A DNA stretch of 64,000 nt from JAGOTP01 sp964567995 (GTDB lineage: Bacteria > Patescibacteriota > Patescibacteriia > 2-12-FULL-60-25). Shown in pieces: positions 16,723 through 24,850 of the stretch (position 1 is its first letter; every line of letters starts with the position of its first letter). A program made the position numbers and the translations under genes. The notes beneath the pieces were generated by a model. That model saw nothing but the letters and a program-made list of their open reading frames with translations. It searched no databases and was not told the origin of the DNA. The stretch spans positions 124,001-188,000 of the forward strand of contig CAZMOB010000002.1 of NCBI GenBank assembly GCA_964567995.1. The letters are read 5' to 3'.

Positions 16723-17145
16723 TGGTGGAGATGGGGGGAATCGCACCCCCGTCCGAACTCGTTCTTGCAGACATTCGTCCACAAGCTTGGGTTGCCGATG
16801 TGCGTCAGGCGACGCGGTCAACCAAGAGAAAAGAGGCAACCGTCTGTCTCTTGGTTCAAGCGCTAGGAGTGTCGAATCTGTTCAGCGCGGACAGATCCCA
16901 AGTTCTCACGAGTGACGGCTGGACTCCTCAGGGAGAACATCCAAGGAGGAACCGGCTCTTCCGAACGCGGGTTACGCGAGGGAAGGAGCGAAGGAAGGAG
17001 TCGTTACCAAGGAGGCAACAAACTCGCGAGCCTTCGTGACAATGCTTGTGGCAGTTGTCGGTTGTACCCAATGATTTACGAGCGTTGGGTACCCGCTCGG
17101 CCTGCTGTCTGGAAGAAACGAATCCGTCGAAGCTTGGTCATCCCC
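16723..17145 (-). ncRNA. ssrA: Transfer-messenger RNA (tmRNA)
   Basis: The 423-nt RNA starts GGGGATGACCAAGCTTCGAC (from 17145) and ends GTTCGGACGGGGGTGCGATT, then CCCCCCATCTCCACCA (3' end at 16723). The 5' GGGGATG pairs with CATCTCC, and the CCA end is encoded. A likely tag frame in the 17050-16980 part ends ...PSFAPSLA followed by TAA; the resume codon is not certain. smpB lies 14 bp upstream on the same strand. Pairs with SmpB and alanyl-tRNA to rescue ribosomes stalled on mRNAs without a stop. Confidence 0.92.
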
Positions 17146-17159
17146 ATTGGGGAATGGGG

Positions 17160-17609
17160 TTATTCGTCTTCGCCACGCAGAACGCGGCGAGTCGAACGGT
17201 CCAAATCACGTGCTTTTAGCGTTTCCCGCTTATCATAGGCTTTTTTCCCACGACAGAGGCCAAAGGAAAGCTTCACACGATGGCCACGAGGATACAGAGA
17301 AAAAGGCACAAGTGTCAAGCCTTTTTCCTGAGTTTTCCCCGCTAAATGAGCGATTTCTTGGCGCTTCAAGAGGATCTTACGGGTTTGGACTGGGTCGTAG
17401 CCCTCGATCTTCCCGGCTTTGGAGTAGGCGCCGATATGGCAGCCGAGGAGCCAAACTTCGCTCCCACGGATGACCAAATAGGCACCCTGAAGCTTGGCAC
17501 CGCCCTCACGCACGCTTTTCGTCTCCTGGCCGGACAGCACGATGCCGCCCTCGAAGGTTTCGAGCGCGAAGTAGTCGTGGCGTGCTTTTTTGTTCTCGGC
17601 GTAGACCAT
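17160..17609 (-). CDS. smpB: SsrA-binding protein SmpB
   Basis: 149 residues, normal length. The beta-barrel signature YFALETFEGGIVLSGQETKS, ARHDY near the N terminus and the basic C-terminal tail (KKAYDKRETLKARD) are present. SmpB delivers tmRNA to stalled ribosomes. It lies directly upstream of tmRNA on the same strand, so both are probably made from one transcript. The ATG is 6 nt after TAACAT, and the divergent permease ATG is only 22 bp away. Confidence 0.96.
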   Translation of the reverse strand: MVYAENKKARHDYFALETFEGGIVLSGQETKSVREGGAKLQGAYLVIRGSEVWLLGCHIGAYSKAGKIEGYDPVQTRKILLKRQEIAHLAGKTQEKGLTLVPFSLYPRGHRVKLSFGLCRGKKAYDKRETLKARDLDRSTRRVLRGEDE

Positions 17610-17631
17610 GGCGCTATGTTACACTAAGCTC
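17610..17631. promoter_or_regulatory. Overlapping divergent leaderless promoters
   Basis: Only 22 bp separate the two ATGs. For the plus-strand permease TACACT (17620-17625, preceded by TGT) ends 6 nt before its ATG. For smpB TAACAT (17616-17621, minus) ends 6 nt before its ATG. The two -10 boxes overlap by 2 bp, so polymerase binding should be mutually exclusive. Confidence 0.65.
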
Positions 17632-18699
17632 ATGTCCACACAATCTCCGCGCGTGATTTCGATCACAACCGGGACGATCTTGCGAACGATCGTGATTCTC
17701 TTGGCGCTCGGAGCGCTTTGGATGATCAAAGACATCATCTTGCTCCTCTTTGTCTCGCTCTTGTTGGCGGGTGTCATGTATCCGTTCGTGCGTTGGATGG
17801 CGGCGCATCGAATCCCGAAGGGTTTGTCCGTGTTTCTCTTTTATTTCTTGTTGTTAGGCTTTTTGACGGTTTCCTTTGTCCTGCTCATTCCAGCCGTGGC
17901 GCGTGAAATGGGGATGTTGGCGGGCACGTACTCACAGTCGTTCGAGTGGTTGGTCAGTGTGAAGGACGGGTTTCAAGGCATTTCGGATAAGTATCCGTTG
18001 GTTCATAATCTTCAAACGAGTTTCGGAGGCGTCCAGCAGTATCTCGGTCAGAGCGTACAGGGCGTTCTCGGATATCTGACGACGTTGTTTGGTGGCTTGG
18101 CCGGACTCGTGGTCGTTTTGGTTTTGGCCTTCTATTTGATTGTCGAAGAGTCAGCCGTGAAGACGTTGTTCAAAAATCTGATTCCAAACGAGTACCAAGA
18201 ACTCGCCTCTGATCTTGTGTGGCAGGTCATCAATCGGTTGGGGGATTGGTTGCGCGGTCAATTGATTCTGGGACTCGTGATCGGTGGGCTGTATTTCATC
18301 GCCTTTGCTATTATCGGTGTCCCGTATCCGATTTTGCTCGCCTTATTCGGTGCCTTGTTGGAGTTCATTCCGTATGTTGGTCCGTTCATTGCGGCTGTTC
18401 CCGCTCTCATCCTGGCCGCTTCTGTTTCGCCACTGGTATTGCTTATCACGATCATCGCGATTATTCTCATTCAACAGTTGGAAAACAATCTCATCGTGCC
18501 GAAGATCATGCAGCGCTCGGTGGGATTGAACCCAATCATTAGTATCTTAGCGGTCATGATCGGCGCGCAGACGTTTGGAGTGGTGGGAGCATTGTTTGCG
18601 ATCCCCGTGGCGACTGCCGCTTCGGTTGTGATCTTCGAGCTTCACCGTCGTCGGCAGCAGTCGCCGCCCCTTGATTCAGATCCTTCTCCTCTTTCTTAA
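17632..18699 (+). CDS. AI-2E family transporter (PerM/TqsA-like permease)
   Basis: 355 residues with about eight membrane helices: two at the N terminus (IVILLALGALWMIKDIILLLFVSLLLAG), one near 60-80, then a helix pair from about 150 and a C-terminal bundle. The family signature lies in LGDWLRGQLILGLVIGG, PYPILLALFGALLEFIPYVGP and ENNLIVPKIMQRSVGLNP. Members export autoinducer-2 or other small molecules, or act in Na+/H+ exchange; the substrate here is unknown. The start at 17632 is preferred over an upstream TTG because of the -10 box 6 nt before it. Confidence 0.88.
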   Translation: MSTQSPRVISITTGTILRTIVILLALGALWMIKDIILLLFVSLLLAGVMYPFVRWMAAHRIPKGLSVFLFYFLLLGFLTVSFVLLIPAVAREMGMLAGTYSQSFEWLVSVKDGFQGISDKYPLVHNLQTSFGGVQQYLGQSVQGVLGYLTTLFGGLAGLVVVLVLAFYLIVEESAVKTLFKNLIPNEYQELASDLVWQVINRLGDWLRGQLILGLVIGGLYFIAFAIIGVPYPILLALFGALLEFIPYVGPFIAAVPALILAASVSPLVLLITIIAIILIQQLENNLIVPKIMQRSVGLNPIISILAVMIGAQTFGVVGALFAIPVATAASVVIFELHRRRQQSPPLDSDPSPLS

Positions 18700-18703
18700 C
18701 GAT

Positions 18704-19108
18704 ATGTCCGGACTCTCGTTCGTTCGTCAGCGCTTCGGCTTCATCATGGTCGGCTTAGTGTTGATCGTGTGTGCCATCTTGTTGGTTCGTCAGCGCTTTT
18801 TCCCTGGAGCTCAAACCGTCGCGTTGCCACCCGTTGAACCGGTCGAAACGATTCCCCTCACTCCAATTGCTCCAGCTGAACTCGATGCCGAATGGCGGAC
18901 GGCTGTAAGGTCGATCCTTGCTGACTATGATCGGACCGGGGATGCGCGAAGCGCCAAAGAGCGTCTCTTAACGGTACGCGTTCCAGGTTCTGGACGAGAG
19001 GCGCATTTAGCCTTGTATGTGGCCTTCAATGCGCTTGCAGAAAGCCGACCAGAGGGCCGAGAGAAGTTGGTCACCGCCCGCGCGCCCTTCGTATCCATGG
19101 AGCGCTAA
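18704..19108 (+). CDS. Single-pass membrane protein, unrecognised
   Basis: 134 residues. An N-terminal membrane helix (about 12-29, GFIMVGLVLIVCAILLV) is followed by a Pro-rich linker (LPPVEPVETIPLTPIAP) and a helical C-terminal domain (about 60-134). No family recognised. It begins 4 bp after the permease stop and ends 6 bp before the next gene, so it belongs to the rightward envelope run 17.6-21.7 kb. Confidence 0.75.
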   Translation: MSGLSFVRQRFGFIMVGLVLIVCAILLVRQRFFPGAQTVALPPVEPVETIPLTPIAPAELDAEWRTAVRSILADYDRTGDARSAKERLLTVRVPGSGREAHLALYVAFNALAESRPEGREKLVTARAPFVSMER

Positions 19109-19114
19109 TTTTTT

Positions 19115-19879
19115 ATGTATTTCCTGTTCCTGCGCTTATTGCCCTGGCTTTCGGGAATTGGAATGGCCGTGGCGCTGTGGGTGCAGTGGCGTGAGCCGTT
19201 GGCCTACCCCGTGCCGATCGTTGCCGGCATCGCTGGCTTTTTGCTCTCGGCGATCCTCCTTTTATGGAGACGGATTTCCTTGGCCGGATTTTTTGAACGG
19301 ATCGTTCCACCGTTTGCGCTTCTCTTCGCTATTGGCTTGGGCTTGCTCATGATCGAAGATCCATTACAGCAATTGTTTTTCTCGGGAGTGGCGGTCGTAG
19401 CCGTCACGCTGTCGCTCGAGATGATCTTCTACTTTTTGTTTGATCCAAAACAGTATCCAGTGAATGCGCTCTCGCATATGGCGCTCGCGAGCGTGCCTCT
19501 CACGGCTTATGCGCTGGCGGCCGGACTCTCAGGACTCACTGTGTTCATCCATCTTCCTCGCTGGATCCCGATTCTGCTTTTGGGCCTGTATGGTTTGGCT
19601 GCCTATTGGACCACGGAGCATCCGGTGGCGGATGTGGCGAATCGTCGTCGCTGGCGGGTGTTGGGAGTCGTGATTGGTCTGCAGGTGGCGCTGTTTGGTT
19701 TACTGCTACCACTCGAAGTCTGGACGCAAGGGTTGCTGGCAGCGTTTTTGCTGGCCGTTCCGTTGCGCATCCGTCGCTATGCTTTTCCTCCCGCTCCGTC
19801 TTCACGGATTGCTCTGTTTGAAACGATTTGTGCCATCCTTTTCTTTGGTGGCTTGCTTCTGACGGCCCGTTGGGCCTAA
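19115..19879 (+). CDS. Polytopic membrane protein, unrecognised
   Basis: 254 residues, mostly hydrophobic, with about eight predicted membrane helices spread over the whole length and short charged loops (LFDPKQYPVN, HPVADVANRRRW). I do not recognise a family. It is packed between the single-pass protein and the HtrA-like gene and probably cotranscribed with them. The start at 19115 has no ribosome binding site. Confidence 0.72.
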   Translation: MYFLFLRLLPWLSGIGMAVALWVQWREPLAYPVPIVAGIAGFLLSAILLLWRRISLAGFFERIVPPFALLFAIGLGLLMIEDPLQQLFFSGVAVVAVTLSLEMIFYFLFDPKQYPVNALSHMALASVPLTAYALAAGLSGLTVFIHLPRWIPILLLGLYGLAAYWTTEHPVADVANRRRWRVLGVVIGLQVALFGLLLPLEVWTQGLLAAFLLAVPLRIRRYAFPPAPSSRIALFETICAILFFGGLLLTARWA

Positions 19880-19905
19880 GTTAGCTGCCTCTTCCATCTC
19901 TTCTT

Positions 19906-21075
19906 ATGCCTGCCCCCGTTCCTAAGGTCCCCACGGTTTCGCGCCACATCCTCTATTGGATCCTCTTGATTGTCGTTGGCTGTCTGGCTGGTGGAATCTC
20001 GGGTTACGGAGCAGCCAAGAGCGTCGCGGTTGGGTTAGATTCTCGATTGTCTCAGCTCTGGTCACGTGTCACGATCCAGCAATCGGCCTCAACGAGCACC
20101 ACCAATCCAACGCCTATCGCACAGATTTTCCCACTCGAAACGGCTCGTCGACCTGTCTATCCAGCGGTCTTTGCAAATCGTTCGGCTTCACCCCTCGTAC
20201 CAGTCGTACGAAAGACCGGTCTAAAGCTGACCGAGCCAGCCGTTCTCCCGGCCGACCGTATTCAAGGGTACGGCGTGAGTCTCACCTCCGATGGTTGGAT
20301 CGTGTTGCCGGCGACGGTCTTCGGGACGGGCCCCTCGAGTGATCTCGGTATCCTCTGGCGTTCACGTCTCTATCCGATCAAGCAGGCGGTTCGTGATCGG
20401 TCGACGGATTTGGTGTTCCTCAAAATTGAAGCAACCAATTTGCCCGTGACGACGTTTGTGTCTCCGCTGGATGTAGTTCCAGGTCTCGGCGTATGGGCAG
20501 AGCTTGAGCCACGACACTTCCGACCAGAAACGATCATCGCCACCGATGCGCGGGCGAGTCGTGAAGTCATTCCGAGTGAACGCCTGAATCGTCGTTTCCT
20601 TGTTTCATTGAACGAACGTTTGTCTCGACCGGGCGCTGCTGTCTGGGCAGATAATGGAGGATTAGTCGGACTCGTTCTCGCTGCTGATGCATCGGGAGGA
20701 CAAGTTCTTCCAACGAGCGCCATCGCTTCTGCGTTATCGCAGGTCTTGGCGTCCCGTCCGTTGGAGCGTTCCGCTTTGGGCTTAAAGGTCCAAGACATTT
20801 CTGCCTTGGTCTATGAAGGTGCGCGCGTTGGCTGGCCAGAGCAGGGGATCTTGGTGCGCCAGATTAGTTCAACAACGACCGCCTCGTTTTTGCAAGAAGG
20901 GGATATCATCGAACGGATGGACCGTGACGCCTTCGATGGGATCGTCGATCTTGGCGAACGTCTCCTCGACTATCGTCCAGGAACTAAGGTCACGCTGCAT
21001 GGCCAACGCAAAGGCAAATCGTTTCAAGTCGACATTCCACTGCAAGCAACGACAACGGGTGAATTACTAAAATAA
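19906..21075 (+). CDS. HtrA/DegP-like protein with PDZ domain, catalytic residues lost
   Basis: 389 residues: an N-terminal membrane helix (about 14-36), a trypsin-like HtrA domain (about 115-285) and a PDZ domain (about 288-380, GILVRQISSTTTASFLQEGDI). The fold markers are clear, but the triad is not. DGWIVLPATVF stands where active HtrA has DGYIVTNxHVV, so His is Thr. STDLVFLKI keeps the Asp. RPGAAVW stands in place of NPGNSGGPL, so Ser is Ala. It is therefore predicted to be a non-proteolytic, membrane-tethered scaffold or sensor facing outside. Neighbours are membrane genes and a Wzz-like gene. Confidence 0.8.
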   Translation: MPAPVPKVPTVSRHILYWILLIVVGCLAGGISGYGAAKSVAVGLDSRLSQLWSRVTIQQSASTSTTNPTPIAQIFPLETARRPVYPAVFANRSASPLVPVVRKTGLKLTEPAVLPADRIQGYGVSLTSDGWIVLPATVFGTGPSSDLGILWRSRLYPIKQAVRDRSTDLVFLKIEATNLPVTTFVSPLDVVPGLGVWAELEPRHFRPETIIATDARASREVIPSERLNRRFLVSLNERLSRPGAAVWADNGGLVGLVLAADASGGQVLPTSAIASALSQVLASRPLERSALGLKVQDISALVYEGARVGWPEQGILVRQISSTTTASFLQEGDIIERMDRDAFDGIVDLGERLLDYRPGTKVTLHGQRKGKSFQVDIPLQATTTGELLK

Positions 21076-21096
21076 CTTCGGAGAGAAGAAAGAAGC

Positions 21097-21735
21097 ATGG
21101 TATACTTTCATGGTATGCCCTCTGCTCTTTCTTTGAATCGCTTCACGCACGCCTGGCGCACGCTTCTCGTGACCTGCGTACTGGGAGCCTTGTTTGCATT
21201 CGCCTTATCGTTCTTGCAACCGTTTCACTATTCTTCGACGGTCCGCTTGCTCATTACGCAAACGACCTCAAGCGCGATTGATCCGTATAGCGCACTCAAG
21301 TTCACCGAACGCATCGCAGGGAGTCTGTCCGAGTTACTCTACTCCTCGACGTTTGCTAATAACATATTACAAGGCGCGAAAGATCTTGATCAGACCTATT
21401 TCCCACAAGATGAATACAGCAAACGCAAACTCTGGCAAAAAACGGTCGAAGCAGGCGTTTCACCGGGAACAGGTATTCTGACAGTTAGCGCGTATCATCC
21501 GCATCGTGATCAGGCGAAAGTATTGGTCGAAGCTGCTTCGCGTGAATTGGCTCTTCAAGCTCCCAACTACTTTGGAACGAATGTGCGTGTGCAGATCATT
21601 GATGCCCCTCTCGACTCACGATGGTATGCCCGACCGAACCTACCTAAGAATGTATTCTTTGGCTTCGGCATAGGTTTATTCCTTGGTTTTGCTTGGTTAT
21701 TGGCTGGTCCACGCCGTTTGTTCAACGTCGCCTAA
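21097..21735 (+). CDS. Wzz/chain-length-determinant-like membrane protein
   Basis: 212 residues. Two membrane helices flank an external domain: TM1 about 24-43 (LLVTCVLGALFAFALSFL) and TM2 about 184-204. The Pro-rich motif before TM2 (DSRWYARPNLPKN) and the N-terminal external segment (FHYSSTVRLLITQTTSS) are those of polysaccharide co-polymerases (Wzz/CapA type). No kinase domain is attached. It suggests surface polysaccharide chain-length control, though no glycosyltransferases lie nearby. The start at 21097 follows GGAGAGAAG; ATG at 21115, 8 nt after TATACT, is an alternative. Confidence 0.7.
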   Translation: MVYFHGMPSALSLNRFTHAWRTLLVTCVLGALFAFALSFLQPFHYSSTVRLLITQTTSSAIDPYSALKFTERIAGSLSELLYSSTFANNILQGAKDLDQTYFPQDEYSKRKLWQKTVEAGVSPGTGILTVSAYHPHRDQAKVLVEAASRELALQAPNYFGTNVRVQIIDAPLDSRWYARPNLPKNVFFGFGIGLFLGFAWLLAGPRRLFNVA

Positions 21736-22198
21736 CAGTTTTTTGAAGGAAACAGAGGGACTTTTTCCCTTTGTAGAGGGCAAAATACTTCAATACCACT
21801 AAAAAGTGGCTAATTTGAATGTACAAGGAAGCTTGACAGATTGTTTGTATTATGTTATAGTTATTCGTCAAGTTGAGATGGTCGTGCCTAGAGAAAGAAC
21901 AACTGATTGGCTCCGACGTTGCGGTCGTTTCACTGTCGAGGGCAGGGTAGACAGCTTCCTCCTCTGTTTACCTCGCACTCCGGTGGGACGACCCGAACGC
22001 CGGCAGATACTCCGCTAGCGCTCGAGCTCTTTCGACAATTCACCTCCTAATTACGTGGCTTCAAACCCACGGACAAGAGTGAGTCGGACGGGCTCGTGGC
22101 GTATCTGCCTTCGGCGGAGAAGTCACTGAGTCATCACACACGGGCGCAAGCCCATCACCAAGAGGCCAGCGGCTAGAAGAAACCGCTGGTATAGAGAA
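21736..22198 (+). other. 463-bp gap: promoter and long structured leader
   Basis: No convincing gene. It holds a weak hairpin CCACT-AAAA-AGTGG (21796-21809) that may end the Wzz-like transcript, a consensus promoter (21833-21861), and then about 330 nt of leader with GC content rising towards the coding region. The leader includes TTCACCTCCT (22039-22048), identical to the anti-Shine-Dalgarno end of bacterial 16S rRNA. A 46-codon frame from 21878 lacks a ribosome binding site and is not called. Confidence 0.65.
21833..21861 (+). promoter_or_regulatory. Consensus sigma70-type promoter
   Basis: TTGACA at 21833-21838, a 17-nt spacer and TATAGT at 21856-21861. It lies in AT-rich sequence just before the GC-rich island and should start transcription near 21868. 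Confidence 0.85.
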
Positions 22199-23659
22199 GT
22201 GAAGAAGAAGCTCACCACGAACCCCCTCGCCGCCGCGATCATCGTGATCCTGGCCTGGTGCGGTGCGGTGGTCCCCATCGGGGCCGCCAACGCGCAAGGG
22301 GCTCCGCCCAACTGCACGGCTCCGGCCGTCAGCTGCGGCGGCGCCTGCGTCAACACCCAGACCAGCAACGCCCACTGCGGCGCCTGCGACAACGCCTGCC
22401 CCACCGGCAACATCTGCCGCGCGGGGGACTGCGTGGCGCGGCCGACCTGCTCGCCGTCGCTCCGCGACTGCCGCAGGATCCGCCCCGGGTTCTACAGCAG
22501 CCACCGCGTCGCGGGCAGCGCTACCACCGAGTGCACCGACCCCGGCTTCACGGCCAACACCGTCAACTGCGGCGAGGCGTGGCAGCCCATCACGGACTGC
22601 AACGGTCCCCCGATCATCACCCAGAACCCCAACGGGACCTGGTCGATCCGGTGCGGAAGCGGCGGTGAGGTGAGGATCAGCTGCGGCCCCCGCCGCGTGC
22701 ACCGTCGCCTCGTCACCGAGTGCCGGTCCGACCTCGGGGCGATCGACAACCCTGACACCAATGGTCCCCCCTGCGTCGCGGCCCCCATGGCCGGTTACAA
22801 TACGCAGGTGGTTCGCCTGTCGGTCGCAACGGTCGACGGTCGTCTCCGCGAGCGCTTCCGTGACCCGGTCGACCACAACGCGGACCACGAGGTCTACGGA
22901 TCGATCGCCTGGCCCACCGGAACCCCGGCCCCGGCGATCGACAACAACCTCGCGAGCCGGATGAACACGTTCCTCGAAGGTCGCGAAGCGCGCGACCGCA
23001 ACGTGGACAACCAGCTCGACGCGGTCCGCTCCCGGCTCACCGCCATCGAGAACCGCCCCGCCCCCGCCCAGCAGACCCCCGCCGCCCCGCCGCCCACCAC
23101 GGGCGTCCGGGTCCGCGCCGAGGTCTCGCTCGGGGTGATGGGCCACTGGAGCGTCAACTCGCTCAACACCGTGGGCGGTGGCGCCCTGATCCAGGGTGGC
23201 CTCAGCCTCCGTTGGAGCCAGAGCATCGCAGTTCGCTTCTTCGGCGGGTGGGGGATGGGGGCTCAGTCCGAGACCCCCTACCTCGTCCCGAACGGGATGG
23301 GCGGCCTAGTCGACCGTCGTCCGCCCCTTCACCTGGGCGTCGTCGGCATGGGGCTCGTCCTCGGCTCCGGCCCCGTGACGGTCCTCACCGGCCTCGACGG
23401 CTCGCTGATGAGCCGCCCTTCGAAGGCGATGACCCTCGGGTCCATCGCTAGCCAGGTCAACTGGCACGTGGGCGCGCACATCGGCGCCCGAGTCCAGCTC
23501 GTCGGGCCCACCAACAACATGGAGGAGGGGTTCCGCCTCTCCCTCGACGCCCTCGTCAACCCGGGGTTCGGTCAGGTCGCCGCCATCAAGGACGGCCTGT
23601 TCTTCAACCCCCTGGGCTTCGACCTCCAGGGCAGCGTCCTCATCACCAGTTCGTACTGA
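22199..23659 (+). CDS. Secreted Cys-rich protein with beta-barrel-like C-terminal domain
   Basis: 486 residues from a GTG start (AGAGAAGTG context). A signal peptide spans about 1-33 (AAAIIVILAWCGAVVPIGAANA). The next 45 residues are Cys rich, with SCGGACVNTQTSNAHCGACD and CPTGNICRAGDC, the repeat style common in myxobacterial surface proteins. A further disulphide-prone region runs to about 200. A short coiled coil (NVDNQLDAVRSRLTAIENR, about 262-280) and a Pro/Ala linker precede a 180-residue domain of alternating hydrophobic strands ending in Tyr, like an outer-membrane barrel. Codon use is extremely GC rich against the flanks. The function is unknown; transfer from a deltaproteobacterium-like donor is my inference. 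Confidence 0.75.
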   Translation: MKKKLTTNPLAAAIIVILAWCGAVVPIGAANAQGAPPNCTAPAVSCGGACVNTQTSNAHCGACDNACPTGNICRAGDCVARPTCSPSLRDCRRIRPGFYSSHRVAGSATTECTDPGFTANTVNCGEAWQPITDCNGPPIITQNPNGTWSIRCGSGGEVRISCGPRRVHRRLVTECRSDLGAIDNPDTNGPPCVAAPMAGYNTQVVRLSVATVDGRLRERFRDPVDHNADHEVYGSIAWPTGTPAPAIDNNLASRMNTFLEGREARDRNVDNQLDAVRSRLTAIENRPAPAQQTPAAPPPTTGVRVRAEVSLGVMGHWSVNSLNTVGGGALIQGGLSLRWSQSIAVRFFGGWGMGAQSETPYLVPNGMGGLVDRRPPLHLGVVGMGLVLGSGPVTVLTGLDGSLMSRPSKAMTLGSIASQVNWHVGAHIGARVQLVGPTNNMEEGFRLSLDALVNPGFGQVAAIKDGLFFNPLGFDLQGSVLITSSY

Positions 23660-23977
23660 GTGTCGATCAGTACTCACAACTCACCAAGGAGGTGAATCAC
23701 CAAACAGCTCATTCGATCATTGTAGACCGGTTCCATTACGGTTAATGGTAACCAGTCTCTCGACCTTGGGGTGCACACGCACCGGCCGCGACAACCTTTT
23801 GTGTCGCACCCCAGTTCGAACTAGCTCATCATGCCTGCATGGTGAACTGATTCGAACCTTCCTACGCCCTTTCGACAAGTGGGAAGAAACAAGGTTCACA
23901 GCCTTCCGCAAGGTCGGCTGCCTCGTCGCTGTCACTGCCTCCTCAACTCTCGGCTGATTTCGAACGGAGCTGACACC
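23660..23977 (+). other. 318-bp gap: structured leader of the second GC-rich gene
   Basis: No gene. A GTACTGA/TCAGTAC hairpin overlaps the upstream stop (23653-23673). AAGGAGGTGA (23686-23695), a perfect Shine-Dalgarno sequence, has no start codon after it. Further stems occur near 23729-23753 (GGTT-CCATTA with TAATGG-TAACC) and 23769-23813 (GGGGTGC with GCACCCC). CGGAGC lies 8 nt before the next ATG. No consensus promoter was found. Confidence 0.6.
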
Positions 23978-24850
23978 ATGAAGACCATCCGCGCCCTCAC
24001 CATCGCCTTCATCGCCTGCGCCAACCTCGTCGCCTGCGCCCCGGACGTGGGGATGCCCATCGGCACCCCCGACGCCGGCCCCGCCGCCGACGCCCCCCGC
24101 CCCGACGCCGGCCCCATGGGCCCCGTCTGCGGCGACGGTATCTGCTCGGGCGAGACGGACTGCGTGCGGGACTGCCCCGCGCGGCAGCCGCAGCCCAACT
24201 GCCAGAGCGGCCTGTCGCTCTGCGGCGTCGCCTGCTGCAACCTGCAGAACGACAACGCCAACTGCGGCGGCTGCGGCGTCGCCTGCAGCGGCGGTACGGT
24301 CTGCATGGCCGGCCGCTGCCTCACCCCGCCCCCCGCGTGCGCCGCGGACCTCCGCAGCGACGTCAACAACTGCGGCGCCTGCGGCAACCGCTGCGCCACG
24401 GGCCAGGCCTGCATGACGGGCATCTGCTCGACGCCCATGCCCACCGGCACCCCCACCACGGGCGAGGACATCTGGGAGGTGACCTACAACACCCCCGCCG
24501 GCGAGACCGCGGAGCGCGTCGTGAACTGGGTCTTCGCGCCGGTCTACCGGAGCTGCGAGGTCACCCGCACCGCCGCGCCGCTCCTCAGCTCGACCTGCAC
24601 CTTCCGGGTCCCGCGCTCGCTGTCCGCGGTGCAGCGCCCCTGGTTCAACGCCGAGTTCACCCTCCCGCCGAACGAGCGCACCGCCCCGCAGACCCGTTCC
24701 ACCTGGGCGGTCTACGCCCCCGTCGCCGGCGTCTCGGACACCTACGGCAGCGTCATGTTCCGCAAGAACGGCGTCATCGTCCCCGAGGCCGACATGGAGA
24801 TCGTTCCGAACGCGATGCGCACCGGCTTCAACTGGTCGCCGCGCCGCTGA
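23978..24850 (+). CDS. Secreted Cys-rich lipoprotein of myxobacterial style
   Basis: 290 residues. A lipoprotein signal peptide ends at LVAC (Cys about 19). An Ala/Pro/Asp linker follows, then CGDGICSGETDCVRDC, two repeats of the NCGGCGVAC/NCGACGNRC kind (about 75-145), and a 130-residue C-terminal domain with Trp and few Cys. These repeats are typical of Myxococcota lipoproteins; I do not recognise the C-terminal domain. Codon use is very GC rich. The ATG at 23978 follows a CGGAGC site. It shares the Cys repeat style with the upstream gene, so the two probably act together outside the cell. Confidence 0.75.
   Translation: MKTIRALTIAFIACANLVACAPDVGMPIGTPDAGPAADAPRPDAGPMGPVCGDGICSGETDCVRDCPARQPQPNCQSGLSLCGVACCNLQNDNANCGGCGVACSGGTVCMAGRCLTPPPACAADLRSDVNNCGACGNRCATGQACMTGICSTPMPTGTPTTGEDIWEVTYNTPAGETAERVVNWVFAPVYRSCEVTRTAAPLLSSTCTFRVPRSLSAVQRPWFNAEFTLPPNERTAPQTRSTWAVYAPVAGVSDTYGSVMFRKNGVIVPEADMEIVPNAMRTGFNWSPRR

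Noticed and set aside
21878..22018. 46-codon leader frame before the GC-rich gene
   Set aside because: No ribosome binding site and no recognisable peptide; kept only as part of the leader.
22061..23146. 361-residue minus-strand frame inside the GC-rich island
   Set aside because: It is a shadow of the very GC-rich plus-strand gene; composition is Val/Arg/Gly/Asp noise with no domain, promoter or ribosome binding site.
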